Source: Sinimarinibacterium flocculans (GTDB taxonomy: Bacteria; Pseudomonadota; Gammaproteobacteria; Nevskiales; Nevskiaceae). Taken from it: a stretch of DNA of 64,000 bases. A model generated the notes under the pieces. It was not told the DNA's origin, did not search any database, and was given only the letters and a program-made list of their open reading frames with translations. Of the stretch, positions 43,514-52,645 are shown piece after piece. The stretch covers positions 62,001 through 126,000 of the forward strand of contig NZ_QICN01000010.1 of NCBI RefSeq assembly GCF_003201205.1, in the 5' to 3' direction. Numbering within the stretch: the stretch's first letter is position 1; the number at the start of each line of letters is the position of its first letter. Position numbers and translations under genes: made by a program.

Positions 43514-46500
43514 ATGTCCTCCGAGATCACCTATCCACAGGCCTCCGATCCTCGTCCCCCCGGCATCCGGGAACAGGACATCGAGACCGCGCTGATCGAG
43601 AAGCTCCGTGACCTCAAGTACACCGAGCGTCCCGACATCCGCGACCGCGCCAGCCTGGAGGCCAACTTCCGTCAGAAGTTCGAGGCCCTCAACCGCGTCA
43701 GCCTGACCGATACCGAGTTCCGGCGCCTGCTCGAAGAACTCACGATCCCGGACGTCTTCACCGCCGCCCGCGTCCTGCGCGAGAAGAACGACTTCACCCG
43801 CGACGACGGCACGCCGCTGGTCTACACCCTGGTCAACATCCGCGACTGGTGCAAGAACGACTTCGAGGTCGTTCACCAGCTGCGCATCAACACCGACTAC
43901 AGCCACCACCGCTACGACGTGCTGCTGCTGATCAACGGCGTGCCGGTGGTGCAGATCGAGCTCAAGACCCTGGGCGTGAATCCGCGCCGGGCAATGGAGC
44001 AGATCGTCGAGTACAAGAACGACCCCGGCAACGGCTACGCCCGCACGCTGCTGTGCTTCATTCAACTCTTCATCGTCAGCAACCGCACCGAGACGGTCTA
44101 CTTCGCCAACAACAACGCCCGTCACTTTGCGTTCAATGCCGACGAGCGCTTCCTGCCGGTCTACCGCTGGGCAGACCGCGACAACAAGCCCGTCAGTCAT
44201 CTCGACGACTTTGCCGACCGCTTTCTGCAGAAGTGCGAACTCGGCCGCATGATCAGCCGCTACATGGTGCTGATCCAGAGCGAGCAGCAGCTGCTGATGA
44301 TGCGGCCGTACCAGATCTATGCCGTGCAGGCCATTGTCGACTGCATCGACCAGAACTGCGGCAACGGCTACATCTGGCACACCACCGGCAGCGGCAAGAC
44401 GCTCACCTCGTTCAAGGCCGCCACCCTGCTCAGGGAGAACGAACAGATCGACAAATGCCTGTTCGTGGTGGACCGCAAGGACCTCGATCGGCAGACGCGC
44501 GAGGAGTTCAACAAGTTCCAGGAAGGCTGCGTCGAAGAGAACACCAATACCGCTGCGTTAGTCCGCCGCCTGCTGTCCGACGACAAGGCCGACAAGGTCA
44601 TCGTCACGACGATCCAGAAGCTCGGCCTTGCACTGGACGAAGACAGCAAGCGCAACAAGCAACGGACCCAGCAGAACCGGCAGACCTACGCGCAACTGCT
44701 CGCACCGCTGAGCGACAAGCGCATCGTCTTCATCTTCGACGAGTGCCACCGTTCGCAGTTCGGCGAGAACCACCAGGCCATCAAGGACTTCTTCCCGCGC
44801 GCGCAGCTCTTCGGCTTCACCGGCACGCCGATCTTCGACGACAACGCCTCGCAGAAGCAGATTGCCGGCGAACAGGCTTCGCTACGCACCACCGTCGATC
44901 TGTTCCAGCGCGAGCTGCACGCCTACACCATCACCAACGCCATCGAGGACAAGAACGTCCTGCGCTTTCACGTCGACTACTACAAGCTCAAGGGCGAGGA
45001 CGCGCCCAAATCAGGCCGGATTCTCGAAAAGAGGGCCGTCGTCAAAGCCATTCTCGACAAGCACGACTCGGCGACCCACGCGCGCCGCTTCAACGCGCTG
45101 TTCGCCACGGCGTCGATCAACGACGCCATCGAGTACCACGCTCTGTTCCAGACGCTCCAGGACGAGCGGCAGACGACCGATCCAGCCTTCGTCCCACTCA
45201 AGATTGCTTGCGTGTTCTCGCCGCCCGCGCAGCTCGCGCAGACCCAGGACGAGAAAAAGGACATCAGCCAGCTCTCGGCCGATCTGGAGCAGGAGCGCAA
45301 GGACAACGAGGAAGAGCCGGAGCAGAAGAAGGCCGCCCTCAAGGCCATCATCGCCGACTACAACAGCCGCTACGACACCCACCACAACGTCAACGAGTTC
45401 GACCGCTACTACCAGGACGTGCAGAAGCGCATCAAGGAGCAGAAGTTCCCCAATGCCGACCTGCCGCGCAAAGGCGCGGAGAAGATCGACATCACCATCG
45501 TGGTGGACATGCTGCTCACCGGCTTCGACTCCAAGTACCTGAACACGCTGTACGTGGACAAGAACCTCAAGCACCACGGCCTCATCCAGGCGCTGTCGCG
45601 TACCAATCGGGTGCTCAACGCCACCAAGCCGCACGGCCAGATTCTGGACTTCCGTGCCCAGCAGAAGGCCGTGGATGAAGCCATCACGCTGTTCTCCGGC
45701 GGCCAGTCCGACAAGGCCCGCGAGATCTGGCTGGTCGATCCCGCCCCCAAGGTGGTCGAGAAGCTCAAGGAAGCCCTGACCAGGCTCGACCAGTTCATGC
45801 AGTCGCAAGATCTGCCGACCACGCCCGATAGCGTGCCCGCCCTCAAGGGCGACGAAGCCCGCGCCGTCTTCATCGAGCGCTTCCGCGAAGTGCAGCGCCT
45901 CAAGACCCAGCTCGATCAGTACACTGACCTCAAGCCGGAAACGCAGGCGGAGGTGGAGCAGCTCCTGCCGCGCGACGAGCTCAACGCCTACCGTGGCGTC
46001 TACCTCTCTACCGCCCAACGGCTCAAGGAGCAGCAGGGCAAGAGCGGCGACAAGGCGCCGAGTCCGGCAATCGAACAGCTCGACTTCGAGTTCGTGCTGT
46101 TCGCCTCCGCCGTCATTGACTACGACTACATCATGAAGCTGCTGGCGAACTTCTCATCGAAGACGCCGGGCAGGCAGAGCATGAACCGCGAGCAGCTCGT
46201 CGGCCTGATTGCGGCGGACGCCAAGTTCATCGACGAGCGCGAGCTGATCACCGACTACGTGCGCAGCCTGCAGCAAGGGCAGGGACTGGACGAGAAGGCC
46301 ATCCGCGACGGCTACCAGCGCTTCAAGACCGAACGTCTCGGCGCCGAGCTTGCCGCCATTGCCGAGCGCCACGGCCTCGCCGCCGAGCGCCTCGACGCGT
46401 TCGTGGACCGCATCCTCCAACGCCTCGTCTTCGACGGCGAGCAGCTCACCGAGTTGATGGCGCCGCTGGGCCTGGGTTGGCGCGAGCGGCGGGTGAAGGA

Positions 46501-46588
46501 GCTGGCGTTGATGGATGCGCTGATGCCGGTGCTGAAGAAGCGGGCGTCAGGTCGGGAGATTTCTGGCTTGAGCGCGTACGAATCATGA
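43514..46588 (+). CDS. hsdR: Type I restriction endonuclease subunit R
   Basis: A 1024-residue HsdR resembling EcoR124I (type IC, 1038 residues). The N-terminal nuclease has Asp135, Glu149 and Lys151 (YDVLLLINGVPVVQIELK), the same 14-residue D-to-E spacing as EcoR124I. The SF2 translocase has TTGSGKT (290-296), DECH (409-412) and GFTGTPIF. Helicase motif VI lies around residues 695-705 (IQALSRTNR). The C-terminal helical part would bind the methylase core. It cuts unmodified DNA at a distance from the site. ATG 43514 is preferred; the stop overlaps the hsdS ATG in ATGA. Confidence 0.96.
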   Translation: MSSEITYPQASDPRPPGIREQDIETALIEKLRDLKYTERPDIRDRASLEANFRQKFEALNRVSLTDTEFRRLLEELTIPDVFTAARVLREKNDFTRDDGTPLVYTLVNIRDWCKNDFEVVHQLRINTDYSHHRYDVLLLINGVPVVQIELKTLGVNPRRAMEQIVEYKNDPGNGYARTLLCFIQLFIVSNRTETVYFANNNARHFAFNADERFLPVYRWADRDNKPVSHLDDFADRFLQKCELGRMISRYMVLIQSEQQLLMMRPYQIYAVQAIVDCIDQNCGNGYIWHTTGSGKTLTSFKAATLLRENEQIDKCLFVVDRKDLDRQTREEFNKFQEGCVEENTNTAALVRRLLSDDKADKVIVTTIQKLGLALDEDSKRNKQRTQQNRQTYAQLLAPLSDKRIVFIFDECHRSQFGENHQAIKDFFPRAQLFGFTGTPIFDDNASQKQIAGEQASLRTTVDLFQRELHAYTITNAIEDKNVLRFHVDYYKLKGEDAPKSGRILEKRAVVKAILDKHDSATHARRFNALFATASINDAIEYHALFQTLQDERQTTDPAFVPLKIACVFSPPAQLAQTQDEKKDISQLSADLEQERKDNEEEPEQKKAALKAIIADYNSRYDTHHNVNEFDRYYQDVQKRIKEQKFPNADLPRKGAEKIDITIVVDMLLTGFDSKYLNTLYVDKNLKHHGLIQALSRTNRVLNATKPHGQILDFRAQQKAVDEAITLFSGGQSDKAREIWLVDPAPKVVEKLKEALTRLDQFMQSQDLPTTPDSVPALKGDEARAVFIERFREVQRLKTQLDQYTDLKPETQAEVEQLLPRDELNAYRGVYLSTAQRLKEQQGKSGDKAPSPAIEQLDFEFVLFASAVIDYDYIMKLLANFSSKTPGRQSMNREQLVGLIAADAKFIDERELITDYVRSLQQGQGLDEKAIRDGYQRFKTERLGAELAAIAERHGLAAERLDAFVDRILQRLVFDGEQLTELMAPLGLGWRERRVKELALMDALMPVLKKRASGREISGLSAYES

Positions 46589-47886
46589 AGCGCTCGCAGG
46601 CTATGGCACTGTGCGCGAAGCCGGCACCGGCGCCCAAGCTCCGCTTTTCCGAGTTTCAGGGTGGTCCTGACTGGGAAACCCGAGCACTCGGATCATTGGT
46701 CACGATCAGCACAGATAAGGTCGGCGACAACGAATGCGTGCCAATGAGCATTACCTCAGGGGTAGGCCTCGTCAGCCAGATTGAGAAGTTCGGGCGCGTT
46801 ATCGCCGGCAGCTCTTACAAGAACTACCTTCTGCTGAAGAAGAATGACTTCGCCTATAACAAGAGCGCGACTAAGGAATACCCTGAAGGCTTTATCGCAC
46901 TGTATTCTGGCGACGCTCTTGCGGCTGTGCCCAACAGCATCTTCACCGCCTTTCGTATCAGTGGTGAATCTCCAGCTCCGAGCTATCTGAACTATCTGTT
47001 CCTCGGAAATCTGCATGGGCAGTGGCTACGGAAGTTCATCGAGGTTGGGGCGCGAGCACACGGATCGCTCAGCATTGCAGAGGATGACTTGCTCACTTTG
47101 CCAGTGCCGCTTCCCAGCGGTGCGGCCTCAATCGCCGAACAACAAAAAATCGCCGAGTGCCTGAGCACGCTGGACGAGCTGATCGCCGCGAGCCGCCAGA
47201 AGCTCGACGCGCTCAAGGCCCACAAAAAGGGGCTCATGCAGCAGCTCTTCCCCCGCGAAGGCGAAACTCTCCCCCGCCTCCGCTTTCCCGAGTTCCAAGA
47301 TGCACCGGAGTGGAGCGCAGTCAAGCTGGGAGACGTTTGTGAGATCCAACGAGGGCGGTTTTCGCATAGGCCGCGAAATGATCCGCAGTTCTTCGGTGGC
47401 AAATATCCATTTATTCAGACCGGAGATGTCGTCAATGCAAATGGTGGCGCGGTTCGCGCTAGCCAGTCTCTCAATGAGAAAGGGCTTTCGGCAAGCAAGT
47501 TATTCAAGCCGACCATTGTTCTAGTAACGATTGCTGCGAACATCGGCGACACAGCGTTGCTCACACACGAGGCGTGCTTTACCGATAGCGTTGTCGGGCT
47601 AATTCCGAGCAGCGGGATTTCTCCCTACTTTTTGGAACTCGCAGTCCGAGGAAAAAAAGAGTTTCTCAACAAAGTCGCGCCTCAAAACGCACAGAAGAAT
47701 ATCAACAACGAAATTTTGCGGGCGGTCGAAATTCTCACGCCGCAATTAGCCGAACAACAGCGCATCGCCTCCTGCCTCTCCTCTCTCGACGACCTGATCG
47801 CCGCCCAAAGCGACCAGCTCGAAGCCCTCAGGACCCACAAGAAAGGGCTCATGCAGCAGCTTTTTCCGACAACTGAAATCGCTTGA
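46585..47886 (+). CDS. hsdS: Type I restriction-modification specificity subunit S
   Basis: A 433-residue HsdS with two target-recognition domains (about 20-180 and 240-385). These are separated and followed by conserved coiled regions (EQQKIAECLSTLDELIAA and EQQRIASCLSSLDDLIAA, each ending in HKKGLMQQLFP). It sets the bipartite DNA target for both R and M. The two TRDs are visibly richer in A/T and use different codons from the coiled repeats and from neighbouring genes, consistent with recombinational exchange. The ATG overlaps the hsdR stop. A start at the following Met (MALCAKPAP) is possible. Confidence 0.94.
   Translation: MKRSQAMALCAKPAPAPKLRFSEFQGGPDWETRALGSLVTISTDKVGDNECVPMSITSGVGLVSQIEKFGRVIAGSSYKNYLLLKKNDFAYNKSATKEYPEGFIALYSGDALAAVPNSIFTAFRISGESPAPSYLNYLFLGNLHGQWLRKFIEVGARAHGSLSIAEDDLLTLPVPLPSGAASIAEQQKIAECLSTLDELIAASRQKLDALKAHKKGLMQQLFPREGETLPRLRFPEFQDAPEWSAVKLGDVCEIQRGRFSHRPRNDPQFFGGKYPFIQTGDVVNANGGAVRASQSLNEKGLSASKLFKPTIVLVTIAANIGDTALLTHEACFTDSVVGLIPSSGISPYFLELAVRGKKEFLNKVAPQNAQKNINNEILRAVEILTPQLAEQQRIASCLSSLDDLIAAQSDQLEALRTHKKGLMQQLFPTTEIA
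47134..47252 (+). repeat. Conserved spacer repeat within hsdS, copy 1
   Basis: 119 bases encoding the central coiled spacer. They align without gaps to 47749-47867, with the 3' half nearly identical (GGGCTCATGCAGCAGCT in both). Such paired repeats allow homologous exchange of the intervening TRD. Confidence 0.8.
47749..47867 (+). repeat. Conserved spacer repeat within hsdS, copy 2
   Basis: 119 bases encoding the C-terminal coiled spacer, a direct imperfect repeat of 47134-47252, 615 bases downstream of it. Together they give HsdS its pseudo-circular symmetry. Confidence 0.8.
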
Positions 47887-47912
47887 AAGCCATGCCCCGA
47901 GGAGGCACGTAG

Positions 47913-48659
47913 ATGTTCTTCGCCTATTTCGATGAAAGCGGTGACACGGGCATGGAGCGTTCGCCGACCGGGACGTTCGCGCTGTCCTGCGTCTTGCTGC
48001 ACGATGCGAACTGGTTGAGCGCGCTGGACCAGACCATCGCGTTTCGGCGGTATCTGCGTGACAACTTTCGCATCTCGCCGCGCGCCGAACTCAAGGCCAG
48101 CTGGTTGATCCACAACAAGGGCGACATCAGGCCTGCGGGCCTGACCTATCCAGCCCGTCTGGCGGCCTACCGCGCAGCGCTGCGCTTCCAGCGCAAGTGC
48201 GGGCTGTTCCGGTCCTTCACCGTGTTGATTGATAAGACCAAGATCCAGAGGCGTGATCTGGATGTGCGCGAAACGGCTTGGCAGTGGGCGATCCAGCGGT
48301 TGGAGCGCTTCGGCACCGACAGGAAGGACAACATCCATGTGTTGCCCGATGAAGGGCACGGCGAGTTCATCCGCAAGAAGATTCGCGCCATGCGCCGCTT
48401 CAGCCGCGTGCCGTCCGCGTTTGGCGGACCTTCGCTGGATCGGAAGGCGCAGAACATCGTGGAGGATTCATCGGACCGGCGATCACACGAGTCCTACTTC
48501 ATACAGCTGGCCGACCTCAATGCCTATGCGGCGTTCCGCCGGGTGTTTCCGGGCGCGTCGTTTGGGCCGGACGTCTATGAGGAACTCGGCGAGGCCAGAG
48601 TGACCGAGGTCAACCGACTCTCTGGCGGGCCAACAGGGATTGTCGTGTGGCCAAAATAA
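47913..48659 (+). CDS. DUF3800 domain protein in the restriction island
   Basis: A 248-residue DUF3800 protein. It starts with the family signature FAYFDESGDTG and keeps the later acidic positions (VLPDEGHGEFIRKKI and the C-terminal ESYFIQLADLNAYAAFR). The YxDESG and QLAD blocks suggest an RNase H-like metal site and hence a possible nuclease; this is fold-level inference, not shown biochemically to my knowledge. DUF3800 genes are common in phage-defence islands. Here it lies 26 bases after hsdS. A 7-base hairpin GCCCGCC-ttgc-GGCGGGC (48663-48680) follows its stop. Confidence 0.87.
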   Translation: MFFAYFDESGDTGMERSPTGTFALSCVLLHDANWLSALDQTIAFRRYLRDNFRISPRAELKASWLIHNKGDIRPAGLTYPARLAAYRAALRFQRKCGLFRSFTVLIDKTKIQRRDLDVRETAWQWAIQRLERFGTDRKDNIHVLPDEGHGEFIRKKIRAMRRFSRVPSAFGGPSLDRKAQNIVEDSSDRRSHESYFIQLADLNAYAAFRRVFPGASFGPDVYEELGEARVTEVNRLSGGPTGIVVWPK

Positions 48660-48662
48660 AGA

Positions 48663-48680
48663 GCCCGCCTTGCGGCGGGC
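48663..48680. repeat. Short GC-rich hairpin between DUF3800 and rhuM
   Basis: GCCCGCC / GGCGGGC with a 4-base loop, just after the DUF3800 stop. On the minus strand it is followed by TCTTTATTTT, which would be a terminator for leftward transcription. On the plus strand no T-run follows, so readthrough into rhuM is expected. The remaining 150 bases to rhuM show no convincing gene. Confidence 0.5.
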
Positions 48681-48831
48681 GGGGGAAATCCTACTACTGG
48701 CCAAGGGGCACAGCCTCAGATTTCGATTGCATTATTAGCGGGGAAGGTCGCCTGTGGCAAGGAGTGGCTAGGCCGTGGTGCCCGGCCAAGGCCCAATCTC
48801 GCGTGGCCTTTGAGGTCGAAAGGGGCCTGCC

Positions 48832-49854
48832 ATGCTGATCCTCTATACCACCGAAGACGGCAAGAGCCAGATCCAGCTTCGCGCCAGGGGCCAGACCGTC
48901 TGGCTGAGCCAGCGGGAAATGGCACAGCTCTTCGATACCAGCACGGACAACGTCGGCCTGCACCTCAAGAATATCTTTGAGGACGGGGAGTTACGTCGCG
49001 AGGCAACTACCGAGGAATCCTCGGTAGTTCAAACCGAGGGGGGGCGGGAGGTCCGGCGGCCGGTCACGCTCTACAGCCTCGACGCCATCCTCGCCGTCGG
49101 CTACCGCGTGCGCTCGCCGCGCGGGGTGCAGTTCCGCCGCTGGGCGTCCACCGTCCTCAAGGAGTACCTGCTCAAGGGCTTCGCGATGGATGACGAGCGG
49201 CTTAAGAACCCGGACGGCCGCCCGGATTACTTCGACGAGATGCTGGCGCGCATCCGCGACATCCGCGCCTCGGAGAAGCGGTTCTACCAGAAGGTGCGCG
49301 ACCTCTTTGCGCTGAGCACCGACTACGACAAGACCGACCGTGCGACCCAGCAGTTCTTTGCCACCGTTCAGAATCTGCTGCTCTACGCGGTGACCCGCCA
49401 GACCGCCGCCGAGCTGGTGAGTGCTCGTGCCAATCCGGACGATCCGAACTTCGGCCTGCTCGCCTGGAAGGGGGACAAGGTTCGCAAGACGGACATCCTG
49501 ATTGCCAAGAACTATCTGACCGAAGACGAGATCGACACGCTGAATCGCCTGGTCGTGATCTTTCTGGAAACCGCCGAACTGCGCGCGAAGAACCGCAAGG
49601 AGACGCGCATGAGCTTCTGGAGGGAAAACATCGACCAGATCATCACCACCAACGGCTTCCCGCTGCTGGAAGGCAAGGGCGGGATCAGTCACGAGCAGAT
49701 GGAGGTTGTCACCTTCGAGCGCTACGTGACGTTTGACCAGCGTCGCAGGCGGCAGGAGGCCATCGCGGCCGATCAGGCTGACGATGCCGAGCTGAAGAGC
49801 CTGGAAGGCAAGCTCAAGCGTCGCACCAGGAAATCGGACAAGCCCGCTTCATGA
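48832..49854 (+). CDS. rhuM: RhuM family protein
   Basis: A 340-residue member of the RhuM (virulence protein) family. The N-terminus (YTTEDGKSQIQLRARGQTVWLSQREMAQLF) with a DNA-binding-like WLSQREMAQLFDTSTDNVGLHLKNIF is family-typical. So are VTLYSLDAILAVGYRVRSPRG and QFRRWASTVLKEYLLKGF. The C-terminal half (about 120-300) has FFATVQNLLLYAVTRQTAAEL and ENIDQIITTNGFPLLEGKG. The biochemical role is not established; the first part resembles phage antirepressor folds. It is frequently found within type I restriction operons, as here. Its stop overlaps hsdM in ATGA, so it is coupled to the methylase. Confidence 0.92.
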   Translation: MLILYTTEDGKSQIQLRARGQTVWLSQREMAQLFDTSTDNVGLHLKNIFEDGELRREATTEESSVVQTEGGREVRRPVTLYSLDAILAVGYRVRSPRGVQFRRWASTVLKEYLLKGFAMDDERLKNPDGRPDYFDEMLARIRDIRASEKRFYQKVRDLFALSTDYDKTDRATQQFFATVQNLLLYAVTRQTAAELVSARANPDDPNFGLLAWKGDKVRKTDILIAKNYLTEDEIDTLNRLVVIFLETAELRAKNRKETRMSFWRENIDQIITTNGFPLLEGKGGISHEQMEVVTFERYVTFDQRRRRQEAIAADQADDAELKSLEGKLKRRTRKSDKPAS

Positions 49855-51482
49855 ACGACAAAGACCAAAAGTTGCTCGGAAAGACGCTCTGGAACATCGC
49901 CGATCAGCTCCGCGGCGCGATGAACGCGGATGACTTCCGCGACTACATGCTCGCCTTCCTGTTCCTGCGCTATCTCTCGGATAACTACGAGGCGGCGGCG
50001 AGAAAGGAGCTGGGACCGGACTATCCGGAGCTTTCGCGGGAACAACTTCGTGCCGCCGGTGTCTCCACGCCGCTGCAAATCTGGTATGAGGAAAACCTCA
50101 GCGACGCGCCGGAATTCGAGAAGCAGATGCGGCGCAAGGTGCACTACGTCATCAAGCCTCAGTATCTCTGGGGAAATATCGTGATGTTGGCGCAGGAGCA
50201 GAGCGACGAGCTGCTGGAGACGCTGCGCAAGGGGTTCCATCACATCGAGACGGAGTCCTTTCAGACGACCTTCGGCGGCCTGTTCTCCGAGATCAATCTC
50301 AGCTCGGAGAAACTCGGCAGGACCCACGTCGACAAGAACCGGAAGCTTTGCGACATCATCAAGGAGATCGCCAAGGGGTTGGCGGAGTTTTCCACGGATG
50401 TCGATGTGCTGGGGGACGCCTACGAGTACCTGATCGGCCAGTTCGCTGCCGGCTCCGGCAAGAAGGCCGGCGAGTTCTACACGCCGCAGCGCATCTCCGA
50501 CATTCTTTCCGCGATCGTCACGCTCGACAGCCAGGAGCCCGCAACCGGCAAGGTCAAACACCTCGGCAGCGTGTTCGACTTCGCCTGTGGTTCCGGGTCG
50601 CTGCTGCTCAATGTGCGCAAGCGCATGGGGCCGCACGGCATCGGCAGGATTGTCGGGCAGGAAAAGAACATCACCACCTACAACCTCGCGCGCATGAACA
50701 TGCTGCTGCACGGGGTGAAGGACACCGAATTCGAGATCTACCACGGGGATACGCTGCTCAACGAGTGGGATGAGCTGCGCGAGACCAACCCGGCGAAGAT
50801 GCCGAAGTTCGATGCCGTGGTGGCCAATCCGCCCTTCAGCTATCGCTGGGAGCCGAAGGCGGACATGAGTGACGATGTGCGCTTCAAGAACTATGGCCTC
50901 GCCCCGAAGTCCGCTGCCGACTTCGCATTCCTGCTTCATGGCTTCCACTACCTGAAGGATCAGGGGGTGATGGCGATCATCCTGCCGCACGGCGTGCTGT
51001 TTCGCGGCGGCGCAGAGGAACGCATCCGCACCAAGCTGCTGAAGGACGGCCACATCGATACCGTCATCGGGCTGCCTGCGAATCTGTTCTATTCAACGGG
51101 CATCCCGGTCTGCATCCTCGTGCTCAAGCGATGCAAGAAACCGGACGACGTGCTCTTCATCAACGCTGCGGAGCACTTCGAGAAGGGAAAGCGGCAGAAC
51201 GTCCTGACCGATGAGCACATCGAGAAGATCGTTCGGACGTACCAGACACGCGAACCGGAGGAGCGCTATGCCGCGCGCATTTCGATGGGACGCATCGCCG
51301 AGGAGGGCTACAACCTCAATATCTCCCGCTACATCAGTACGGCAGTTGCCGAGAAGGAGATCGATCTGACGGCCACCCACGGCAGCCTGATGGAGATCGA
51401 GAAGGCGATTCGTAGCGCCACACGAAAGCACAACGAGTTTCTGAAGGAGCTGGGACTGCCGCTGCTGCCGGGCGGTGAGTAG
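49851..51482 (+). CDS. hsdM: Type I restriction-modification methyltransferase subunit M
   Basis: A 543-residue HsdM adenine-N6 methyltransferase. The N-terminal HsdM_N part (LGKTLWNIADQLRGAMNADDFRDYMLAFLFLRYLSDNYE) is followed by the AGEFYTP segment, motif I FACGSGS (244-250) binding SAM, and motif IV NPPF (326-329) for the flipped adenine. With HsdS it methylates the target, and with HsdR added it restricts. In this locus it is last in the order R-S-DUF3800-RhuM-M, instead of heading the operon, and starts within the rhuM stop. Length fits the EcoR124I class (520). Confidence 0.96.
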   Translation: MNDKDQKLLGKTLWNIADQLRGAMNADDFRDYMLAFLFLRYLSDNYEAAARKELGPDYPELSREQLRAAGVSTPLQIWYEENLSDAPEFEKQMRRKVHYVIKPQYLWGNIVMLAQEQSDELLETLRKGFHHIETESFQTTFGGLFSEINLSSEKLGRTHVDKNRKLCDIIKEIAKGLAEFSTDVDVLGDAYEYLIGQFAAGSGKKAGEFYTPQRISDILSAIVTLDSQEPATGKVKHLGSVFDFACGSGSLLLNVRKRMGPHGIGRIVGQEKNITTYNLARMNMLLHGVKDTEFEIYHGDTLLNEWDELRETNPAKMPKFDAVVANPPFSYRWEPKADMSDDVRFKNYGLAPKSAADFAFLLHGFHYLKDQGVMAIILPHGVLFRGGAEERIRTKLLKDGHIDTVIGLPANLFYSTGIPVCILVLKRCKKPDDVLFINAAEHFEKGKRQNVLTDEHIEKIVRTYQTREPEERYAARISMGRIAEEGYNLNISRYISTAVAEKEIDLTATHGSLMEIEKAIRSATRKHNEFLKELGLPLLPGGE

Positions 51483-51523
51483 ATGGCTAAGCGCGTCTGA
51501 TCAAGCCCAGTCCATAGACCCTC

Positions 51524-52459
51524 ATGACCGGTCACTCCCCATATCCGATTGGCACCCCCGGCACCGCATGGGGCGAACCCGAGCGAAAGACCTGGCTCGC
51601 CCGGCAGACCCTCCAGCGCCGCTACACGGACGACGTACTGACGATCATCGAACGGCTGCGCGCGACGTGGACGGTGATCGAGTACGGCCGTCTGCCGCAC
51701 GATCCGGCGCGTTATCCGCTGTTTGCGCTGAAGTCCCGCGACTGGCGGGACGGTCTGCCGGTGGTGCTGGTGACGGGCGGAGTCCACGGCTACGAGACCA
51801 GCGGCGTGCACGGCGCGCTGCGCTTTGCCGAGCGGCACGCGGCGGCGTATGCGGGGAAGGTGAACCTGCTGGTGGCGCCGTGCGTGAGTCCCTGGGGTTA
51901 CGAGACGATCCAGCGCTGGAACGTGGATGCGGTGGACCCGAACCGTTCGTTCGTGGCGAACAGCCCGGCGCCGGAGTCGGCGGCCCTGATGGCGCTGATG
52001 GCGCTGGTGGCGCCGCTGCGCGACCGGGTGCTGCTGCATATCGACCTGCACGAGACGACGGACACGGACGAGTCGGAGTTCCGGCCGGCGCTGGCGGCGC
52101 GGGATGGCAAGCCGTTCGAGCCGGGGACGATTCCGGACGGCTTCTACTTGGTGGACGACACCGAACGGCCACAGACGGCGTTCCAGAGCGCGGTGATCGA
52201 CGCGGTGGCGCAGGTGACACACATTGCGCCGGCGGACGAGGCCGGCTGCATCATCGGCTCGAAGGTCGTGGCGCCCGGCGTGATCGAGTACCCGCTGCAG
52301 TCGCTCGGTTTGTGCGCGGGGATGACGGACGCGAAGTTCCGCACGACGACGGAGGTGTACCCGGACAGTCCGCGGGCGACCCCGGAGCTATGCGTACAGG
52401 CGCAGGTGGCGGCGGTGACGGCGGCGATCGGGTACGCGTTGGGGCATCGGGACGGCTGA
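51524..52459 (+). CDS. M14-family zinc carboxypeptidase-like protein
   Basis: A 311-residue cytosolic-looking protein (no signal peptide). The M14 zinc motif is HGYE (in GGVHGYETSG), with the third ligand His in HIDLHETTDTDESEF and a candidate catalytic Glu in the C-terminal half (KFRTTTEVYP). It resembles the succinylglutamate-desuccinylase/aspartoacylase side of M14 as much as true carboxypeptidases. It begins 41 bases past hsdM but probably is not part of the island. Substrate unknown. Confidence 0.82.
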   Translation: MTGHSPYPIGTPGTAWGEPERKTWLARQTLQRRYTDDVLTIIERLRATWTVIEYGRLPHDPARYPLFALKSRDWRDGLPVVLVTGGVHGYETSGVHGALRFAERHAAAYAGKVNLLVAPCVSPWGYETIQRWNVDAVDPNRSFVANSPAPESAALMALMALVAPLRDRVLLHIDLHETTDTDESEFRPALAARDGKPFEPGTIPDGFYLVDDTERPQTAFQSAVIDAVAQVTHIAPADEAGCIIGSKVVAPGVIEYPLQSLGLCAGMTDAKFRTTTEVYPDSPRATPELCVQAQVAAVTAAIGYALGHRDG

Positions 52460-52468
52460 GAACGCCAG

Positions 52469-52516
52469 CCCCTCGATACGCCGCACCGAAGGCGCGGCAC
52501 TCGGGGGAACGGGGCC
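52469..52516. repeat. Dispersed CCTCGATACG/CACTCGGG repeat, copy 1
   Basis: CCCCTCGATACG, then an imperfect hairpin (CCGCACC-gaa-GGCGCGG), then CACTCGGGGGAACGGGG. Same design as three further copies at 53469-53613. Confidence 0.7.
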
Positions 52517-52582
52517 AGTGCTCGCCGCGGTCATGTTGCGGGATTAAGGTAGCGGGCAGATGAAGAGTCCGCGCTTCGCGCG

Positions 52583-52622
52583 GCCCTCTCCCCCAGCCCC
52601 TCTCCCGCGAGCGGGAGAGGGG
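52583..52622. repeat. CCCTCTCCC-type intergenic inverted repeat
   Basis: A perfect 12-base stem CCCCTCTCCCGC / GCGGGAGAGGGG (52597-52608 and 52611-52622), preceded by a second CCCTCTCCCCC run. It lies directly ahead of the crotonase gene and is of a type common between genes in gammaproteobacteria. Confidence 0.75.
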
Positions 52623-52645
52623 AGTAATCACCACGGAGCGTGGAT

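Noticed and set aside
48647-48838. A 63-codon frame bridging the DUF3800-rhuM gap
   Set aside because: It overlaps both neighbours, has no clear ribosome-binding site, and part of it is the GC-rich hairpin at 48663-48680.
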